Assembly: GCA_029891385.1 (NCBI GenBank)
Contig: CM057230.1
Location: 19,605,372-19,669,371, forward strand
Source: Erythroxylum novogranatense
Lineage: Eukaryota; Streptophyta; Magnoliopsida; Malpighiales; Erythroxylaceae
DNA: 64,000 nt
Direction: 5' to 3'
In this document: one piece after another, positions 57,779-64,000 of the stretch
Numbering within the stretch: position 1 is the first letter of the stretch
Layout of the letters: each line of letters opens with the position of its first letter
Notes under the pieces: generated by a model
What the model was told of the DNA's origin: nothing
The model's input: the letters and a program-made list of their open reading frames with translations, nothing else
Database searches by the model: none
Made by a program: the position numbers and the translations under genes

Positions 57779-58194
57779 TTGAATGAAGAAGAAGCCAAGC
57801 AGGCAATGGCCGAGGTCCACGAAGGGATGTGCGGAAATCATGTAGGAGGCAGAATGTTGGCTCACAGACTGATCAGACAGGGGTACTACTGGCCGACAAT
57901 GAGAAAAGACTGCCAAGAGAAGGTCGACCGATGTGAGGCATGCCAGAGAAATAGCAGCCTATCTCATCAGTCGACCGAGAGGATGCAAATCGTGAGTCAC
58001 CCTATTCATTTCGCTCAATGGGGAATGGATATACTGGGGCCCTTCCCTCTCGGTCTCGGACAAAAGAAATTCCTGATAGTGGCAGTGGAATACTTCACTA
58101 AGTGGGTAGAAGCGGAGTCGGTCGCTACAATCACCGAGGGGAAAGTGGAAAGTTTCGTAAAGAAAAATATACTATGTCGTTTCAGGATGCCTAT
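57779..58194 (+). pseudogene. integrase of the second Tat element, cut by an LTR
   Basis: The HHCC finger is complete (HEGMCGNH ... CEACQRN). The first catalytic Asp is present in WGMDILGPFPL. The frame reaches FRMPI and then enters the LTR at 58195, so the second Asp and the Glu are missing from this window. Confidence 0.85.
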
Positions 58195-60968
58195 TGTAGC
58201 GCCCCCTCACCGTAAGGTACACATCGGGAAACCCGGAGGTCGCTCCGATACATATCCCACGATGAAGGTGCACTACCAGAACATTTTCCAATAATATCCA
58301 CATGGCATCGCAATAAATTAAAACCATAAAATAATACAATATCAGAACTAGTAAATTTGAATCCAAAATAATAATCATCTGGTACAGTCATCCAATGCCA
58401 GAATAGACAAGTCTATCAGTCTCCTAACAAAACCAAAAAGGAAACTGATACAAGCATCTATCCTAAGTCATCCTCAAAAGCTAACCCAGCTGACCGACCT
58501 GTGTGCCATCGCGCCTCTCGCCAGCAACTCGCACGGCAGAAACGAATATCTTCGGAGCTAGGAGTCTACTCTATCAGTCCTGAAAAATAGATTGCACATT
58601 TGGGTGAGTTTGCGAACTCAGTGAGAAACCATCATCGATGGTTCACTCAAATCATGCATTACGTAAATTACGTGACAAAGACGACACAAGAATATCAATT
58701 AATGTGATTTTATAATAGTGTACGATGGTTTATATCGATTATGCGGTATCAATAATAATATTCTGAGAGCTTAGCATTCACGATATCACATCACAATTTA
58801 CATAAATCATGGCATCACACAGCTTCAAGAATCATCACACAACTGCAATTCAATCGGTCATGTATATGATGCATATGAGACTCTTTCGCTTATTCAAGAT
58901 GTGCCCAAGTGCTCATCGGTGTTCAGCTGGGATGCGCTGTCGTGATTTTCTCCCGGGCTAAGCCCGGATAATGCGATGTTCGAGCTCGAGGCTCTTTTCA
59001 AGGATAATAGCAACTTGGGACACGCCCATTATGTGATCATGCATTTATGCGCAAAGTCACGGTGTTCAAGAATTCAAGATTCAAAGATTCAAGAATTTAC
59101 GGTATATGGTTGTAAAGCCCAAGATATCGCCTCCCAAGGTCATACAAAGGATCTAGTTCAAGACAAGAAAGCATGCAATTCAATCCAATCAATTTGAAAT
59201 CAGAAATAGTCGGTCCAATTCAAGAGTAGCATGCAATTCGATCCTAATCACGCCAAGAATCATACTGATTCACCTTTGTAAATAATTCATACATAGCATA
59301 TAAACAATCAGAATTTGAGAAACCAACTAGGTTACTCACCGTAACTTCCGAAGCATTGCTCGAAGTCCCAAAGAATGTCCATGGAACGACGGTCCAACGG
59401 CGCCTCTATAACAGTAAAGTACAGTCCATTACTAATTACTCAATTAAACAGTAACTTAATGCATATGTCTCAGTACAATGATGTACAATGCATGTTCACG
59501 ATTTCCATTTAAACCCAATTTTGGTATCCCATGCTCAAACCTATCTCGTTGTTCAATTGATCGATAACTATTTGATTCACACCTAGAATTCAGTCAATTT
59601 CCTCAATTCAGATTCCCTATCGCAATTTCCTATTTATCGGGTCAAAACTTCAATTACAATTTCCAATTAACACTCCAATAGTCTCAATTTGACGGTTTGG
59701 TCACACTACGTATCATAATTGACCCAATTCTCTATAATTCAATACCAAATAAATCAATTAGAACTCCTATACTTATCCTCAATTGTAGACCTCTTTCTAG
59801 TTCATAACAAATCTGAAATCACCTCAATTGGAGGTCTACACCAAAAGTTATGCCCAATAAACCAATTTTAATCCAATGGAACAGTGTCTCTCGCCACAAG
59901 ATAAACGAAGTCGCTACATGGCGCAAGGTAACACGCTTCTTGGCTCGCCATGGAGGCGAGGATCACATCGCGCGTCAAGTAAATTGACGCCGCCATGCAT
60001 GCCACGCTTAGTTTCGCCATAACGAACATAAATTAAATAAATCACGAGGTGGTCAGCGAGTTGCAAGCGTCATGATTTAAACTCGCCGCCTTCTCGATCC
60101 ATTTCCTCAATAAATCCACCATTAAATCACTCCAACCACTCAAATCTACACTAATAAAAGCCATAAATGCAGTAGGAATCATCAATAACAACATTAAAGC
60201 TCTTAAAACTTACCAAATCACGATCAATCCGCAAACTCTCAAAATCCACCGTAAACCCTAGAAATCGCTTAACTCCTCCGATCTACCAATGTCAAAGCTT
60301 CCAAATTTAACAACCACTAAAACAAGTTAGGCTAACATCAAGGAAGAGAACCCATAAGAGAAAACTCAAGAAATCCTCACCAATGAGAGGATTCGAGAAT
60401 GCCGAAGAGAAGGGGGAGAGGAGAAGCTCGTGCCTTAGCAAATTTTCCCCCAAAATTCAAATCTAGTATTTATAGACCTAAGTCTCCGAATCAGTTCAAA
60501 TTTCAGTCTCCAATTTTCAATGGCTCAATATATTAATTTCCTATCAGTAAAATTCTAATTTTTTTCATTGCCATCGATGCTTCTTTCAATTCTACATCGA
60601 TCGGTCTAAAGTCGCCTAAATATTTCGGTCAGCATTAACTCCCTAATTTCCTAAATCTCCTATAAGCCACTATACAATACCAACCACTTGTAAACTATGC
60701 TAAATCAGTCACTTGAACCCAATAACTCCTAATTCCTCAATTGATCACTATTCATCACCCAATCGATTCCACAATCCAATCGGTTCCTTAATCACAATAA
60801 AATGCCGAAAAATCATGAATGCATGTACTATAAATAAATGCATATGTAAGAAATCAATTCCTCTATTATTAGAGGCCAGTAACACATTCAATCAGTGAAT
60901 GCAGTGCAGTCTATCAGTCTAACTCATAATTACCAAAATACCCTTGCTCGCAGTGACAGGATGTTACA
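58195..60968 (-). repeat. 3' LTR of the Tekay-type element
   Basis: 2774 bp. On the minus strand it begins TGTAACATCCTGTCACTGC and ends GAGGGGGCGCTACA. The first 1.1 kb (plus-strand order) is repeated at 62878-64000. A small open frame inside it (58976-59197) has no family features. Confidence 0.88.
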
Positions 60969-60985
60969 ATTCACCCCTCCTAATT
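60969..60985 (-). other. polypurine tract of the Tekay-type element
   Basis: On the minus strand ATTAGGAGGGGTGAAT directly precedes the 3' LTR start TGTAACATCC. Confidence 0.75.
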
Positions 60986-61499
60986 AAAATTTCGTCCTTA
61001 AAATTTCATATACAATAGATCTCAGATAAGGGAATTAATCCGCTTCTTTCTATTCTGATTCTCACTCATTTCTAGATAAATCCAGCACTCAGTAAATTTT
61101 CAATAACTCCAAATTCCGAATACACATAATCTCATAACTGTATCAGTTTCATCACAACACATTCTGACACATATTCCTTTACACTATGTTCCCTTTATAG
61201 TTCAGTAAGCCTATTATACAGTCGGGTTCCTTACGTTGACGTATTACACATTTCCTCAGTAACAGAGTCTATCTCTCACACTTGAGTTTCCACTAGAATC
61301 AGGTCTCCCAATAACGACTTTTATTCATTTCAATTTATTTCCGCCTATCCTTTCATTGCTAAATTCTTCATTATCATCATTCGATCAAATCGATATCCAC
61401 TACTACCTCAGGGCAATCGTGCGCAATCAATCGCCCATCCACAAAATCACATCTATCTTTCTATACAACCATACTACCTAGAGGTGTATGACGACTAAC

Positions 61500-62680
61500 C
61501 CTAATCAGAACCTTTTCTCTATCCGCATGCGCCTACATACTAAATACGATGCAATGCAAAGGTAATGAAAGAATAAGTGGATCCAAGATCCAACAATACA
61601 TAAGCATACCCGACGACAAGATCCGGAATCTGGGCCTCCGCCGAGTCATGGCATAGACCACGGCATGAGATCGCTGTTCGCTACTCAGTCTTCCGACTCA
61701 ATGTCGATCCTTCGCTGACCTCGACCTCGGCCTCGGTCTCTCCATCGGAATCCACTTCCACGGCTCTGATGCACCGGGGTATTGCTACCAGATCTTCCAG
61801 TCATGGCAGACTGGGCTCCCATAGTCTCGGGGCAGTTCCTCACTAGGTGATCCATCGAACCACACCTCAAACATGCTCCAGATAGCCATCGACACTCTCC
61901 ACTGTGTCTCTTACCACAATGCTCGCATAGAGGAATAGACTGCCCTGAACCTCTAACACCGCCTCTGTCACTACCAGTCTGTGCAAAGCTATCTCTCTGT
62001 CCATGACCTGCCTGTCTAGCCCCTCTTGCGGGCCTGAAGGGCCTACTTTGACGCTTGCTGTACTCTCTGCCAGCATTTCCTTGGCTGTCACTAGGTCTCT
62101 TATGACGGGTCCCCTGACCAATCTCAGTCACGCGCTGTCTCAGCAGCTGCTCTATCCTCACAGCTGCAGCTCTCAGCTCAATGAAATTGCCCATGTCAGA
62201 CCTGGCCAAGAGGGTACGGATCTCCAGATTGAGTCCGCCCTCGAAACGCCGACACTTGTCAGCTTCAGAGGCCACCAGTGAAGAAGCGTAAACCAACAGT
62301 TCGTTGAACCGCACCTCATAGTCGGCCACGGTCAACTGCCCCCTGCCTCAGCTCTAGAACTCTTGTAACTTCATGTCCAGATAAATCTTGGGCATGAAAT
62401 TATCCTCGCATACCTCGTAAAGTCACCCATGTCGATTAGTGCGAGGTCTGGTGGTACTACCGAGCAGCCTTCCACCATCGATATGCGAACCTCAGTAACG
62501 AGAAACCGCGTAGTCTAAACACTCATCCAGTTCACAGTCCATCTGATCGAGGACTCTCTCAGTCCTCTCTAGCCATCCCTCAGCCTCCACAGGATCGGTG
62601 CTACCATAAAAGTCAACCGCCCCCTGCTTTCGCAGTAGATCATATCTTCGTTCCCGTCTCGCAGGAACTCGAGGAGGCAA
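61500..62680 (-). pseudogene. Tekay-type gag with protease remnant
   Basis: The start region at 62680-62492 encodes MPPRVPARRERRYDLLRKQ and WLERTERVLDQMDCE (gag core). After a damaged stretch, 62335-61685 (216 codons) encodes MTVADYEVRFNELLVYAS, then a basic region and the CCHC knuckle CLRCGSMDHLVRNC. It ends GRGRGQRRIDIESED. Downstream, frames near 61640-61520 resemble the protease start (LVVGYAYVLLDLGSTYSFI, with D-x-G-S-T). Nothing beyond the protease is left. Confidence 0.8.
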
Positions 62681-62856
62681 TTCCTCTTAACGAGGCGCAG
62701 GAGACTCCCTACTAGCTCCTACCGATTCCAGGTCAGCTGGTTGTTCCACTCGATCTCCCAGTACGGATGACCTAAAATAGACAAGAAATTTCGATCAGTT
62801 CCATTATCCTTTCCGTAATTCCAGCTTAAAATTTTCTAATCCCAAAAGATGTCAAA

Positions 62857-62872
62857 CCTTGCTCTGATACCA
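62857..62872 (-). other. initiator-Met primer-binding site
   Basis: On the minus strand TGGTATCAGAGCAAGG lies five bases inside the LTR end at 62878, proving the minus orientation. Confidence 0.88.
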
Positions 62873-62877
62873 CTAAA

Positions 62878-64000
62878 TGTAGCGCCCCCTCACCGTAGGG
62901 TACACATCGGGAAACCCGGAGGTCGCTCCGATACGTATCCCACGATGAAGGTGCACTACCGTAACATTTTCCAATAATATCCACATGGCATCGCAATAAA
63001 TTAAAACCATAAAATAATACAATATCGTAACTAGTAAATTTGAATCCAAAATAATAATCATCTGCATACCATCCAATGCCGTAATAGACAAGTCTATCGG
63101 TCTCTAACAAAACCAAAAGGAAACCGACAAGCATCTATCCTAAGTCATCCTCAAAGCTAACCCAAATGACCGACCATGTGCCATCGCGCCTCTACCAACA
63201 ACTTCGCATCGCGTAAACGAATATCTTGAGCTAGAGTCTACTCTATCACCCTGAAAAATAGATTGCACATTTGGGTGAGTTTGCGAACTTAGTGAGAAAC
63301 CATCATCGATGGTTCACTCAAATCATGCATTACACAAATTAAATGCAACAGACGACACACAAGAATATCAATTAACGATTTTATAACAATTATACGATGA
63401 GTTATATCGATTATGCGGTATCGATATAATATTACAAGAGCTTAATGCAGATTCACATGATCACATCACAATTTACATAAATCATGGCATCACATAGCTC
63501 AAGAATCATCACACAACTGCAATTCAATCGGTCATGTATATGATGCATATGAGACTCTTTCCAGCTTATTCAAGATTGTGCCCAAGTGCTCAATCGTTGT
63601 TCGATGGGGGCGCGCGTCGTGATTTCTCCCCTGCTAAGCCCGACAAGATGCGATGTTCGAGCTCGAGGCTCTTTTCAAAGATAATAGCAACTTGGGACAC
63701 ATCCATTATGTGATCATGCATTTATGCGCGATGCGGTGTTCATAATTCAAGATTCAAGATTCAAGAATTTACATATATGGTCAGAAGTCCAAAGATATCG
63801 CCCCAAGGTCATACAAAGTGATCTAGTTCAGTACAATAAAGCATGCAATTCAATCCAATCAATTTCGAAATCGAAATAGTCCACCCAATTCAAGAGTAGC
63901 ATGCAATTCGATCCTAATCACGCCAAGAATCATACGATTTACCTTTGCAAATAATTCATACAGAGCATATAAACAATCAGGAATTTGAGAAACCAACTAG
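62878..64000 (-). repeat. 5' LTR of the Tekay-type element, cut by the window end
   Basis: Repeats 58195-59330. Differences from that copy include many short indels, and repeated CAGA/CGTA differences described under findings. Confidence 0.85.

Larger units (their letters stand above)
52963..58194 (+). mobile_element. second Tat-type gypsy element, 3' truncated by a Tekay-type insertion
   Basis: 5' LTR, primer site, gag, protease, RT, RNase H and integrase follow in order on the plus strand and closely match the element at 34946-46080. It stops inside the integrase at 58194, where another LTR begins. Any remainder lies beyond the window. Frameshifts in every domain show it is inactive. Confidence 0.85.
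58195..64000 (-). mobile_element. Tekay-type gypsy element without pol, runs off the window
   Basis: 3' LTR 58195-60968, internal region 60969-62877 and the start of the 5' LTR at 62878 (1123 bp visible). The minus-strand order is primer site, gag, a protease fragment and polypurine tract, with only about 1.9 kb between the LTRs. RT, RNase H and integrase are absent, so it could only move with help. It interrupts the Tat integrase at 58194. Confidence 0.88.

Noticed and set aside
58976..59197. 73-residue plus-strand open frame
   Set aside because: It lies wholly in the Tekay-type LTR, is not kept intact in the second LTR copy, and has no recognisable domain.

Overview
This is plant nuclear DNA, almost certainly from a eudicot. 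Two intronless genes of the RPP13-like resistance type sit in a sea of Ty1/copia, Ty3/gypsy, L1-type LINE and DNA-transposon sequence. There are no bacterial-style operons, and I recognised no rRNA or tRNA gene. I cannot name the species.

Left third (1-15354) is a nest. A Tekay-type LTR fragment (1-1232) opens the window. A TNT1-94-like copia element on the minus strand inserted into the last codons of an NLR-like gene, at 15354. That copia was split by a plus-strand Reina-like chromovirus (2481-13792). Its integrase was in turn split by a minus-strand chromovirus of Galadriel-like type (6574-12676). Gene fragments on either side of each junction continue one another.

Middle (15349-33541) is the gene-bearing part. 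A broken RPP13-like paralogue (15349-17446) and an intact 687-codon one (24294-26357) lie in tandem on the minus strand. Both lack an NB-ARC nucleotide-binding core. Between them are AT-rich DNA, a Stowaway-like MITE, a decayed PIF/Harbinger transposase and exon-like fragments. Upstream of the intact gene is an AT-rich repeat element, then an L1-type LINE (about 27306-32740) with ORF1, endonuclease, reverse transcriptase and RNase H.

Right half (33542-64000). A solo LTR of roughly 5.5 kb (33542-52311, flanked by ATAAA on both sides) carries two later insertions. One is a nearly complete Tat/Retand-type gypsy element on the minus strand (34946-46080), with dual RNase H, an opposite-strand extra reading frame and a long 74-bp minisatellite. 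The other is a 2.1-kb solo LTR (49460-51574, flanked by ATTTG). A second Tat element on the plus strand (from 52963) is cut inside its integrase by a pol-less Tekay-type element on the minus strand (58195 to beyond the window end).

The only plausible functional host gene is the one at 24294-26357. The rest is a record of layered transposition. The points most worth a second look are the NB-ARC-less gene pair, the Tat element's antisense gene and hairpin minisatellite, and a systematic CAG/CTG-to-CG discrepancy between repeat copies that looks like sequencing error rather than biology and undermines frameshift calls at the window's ends.
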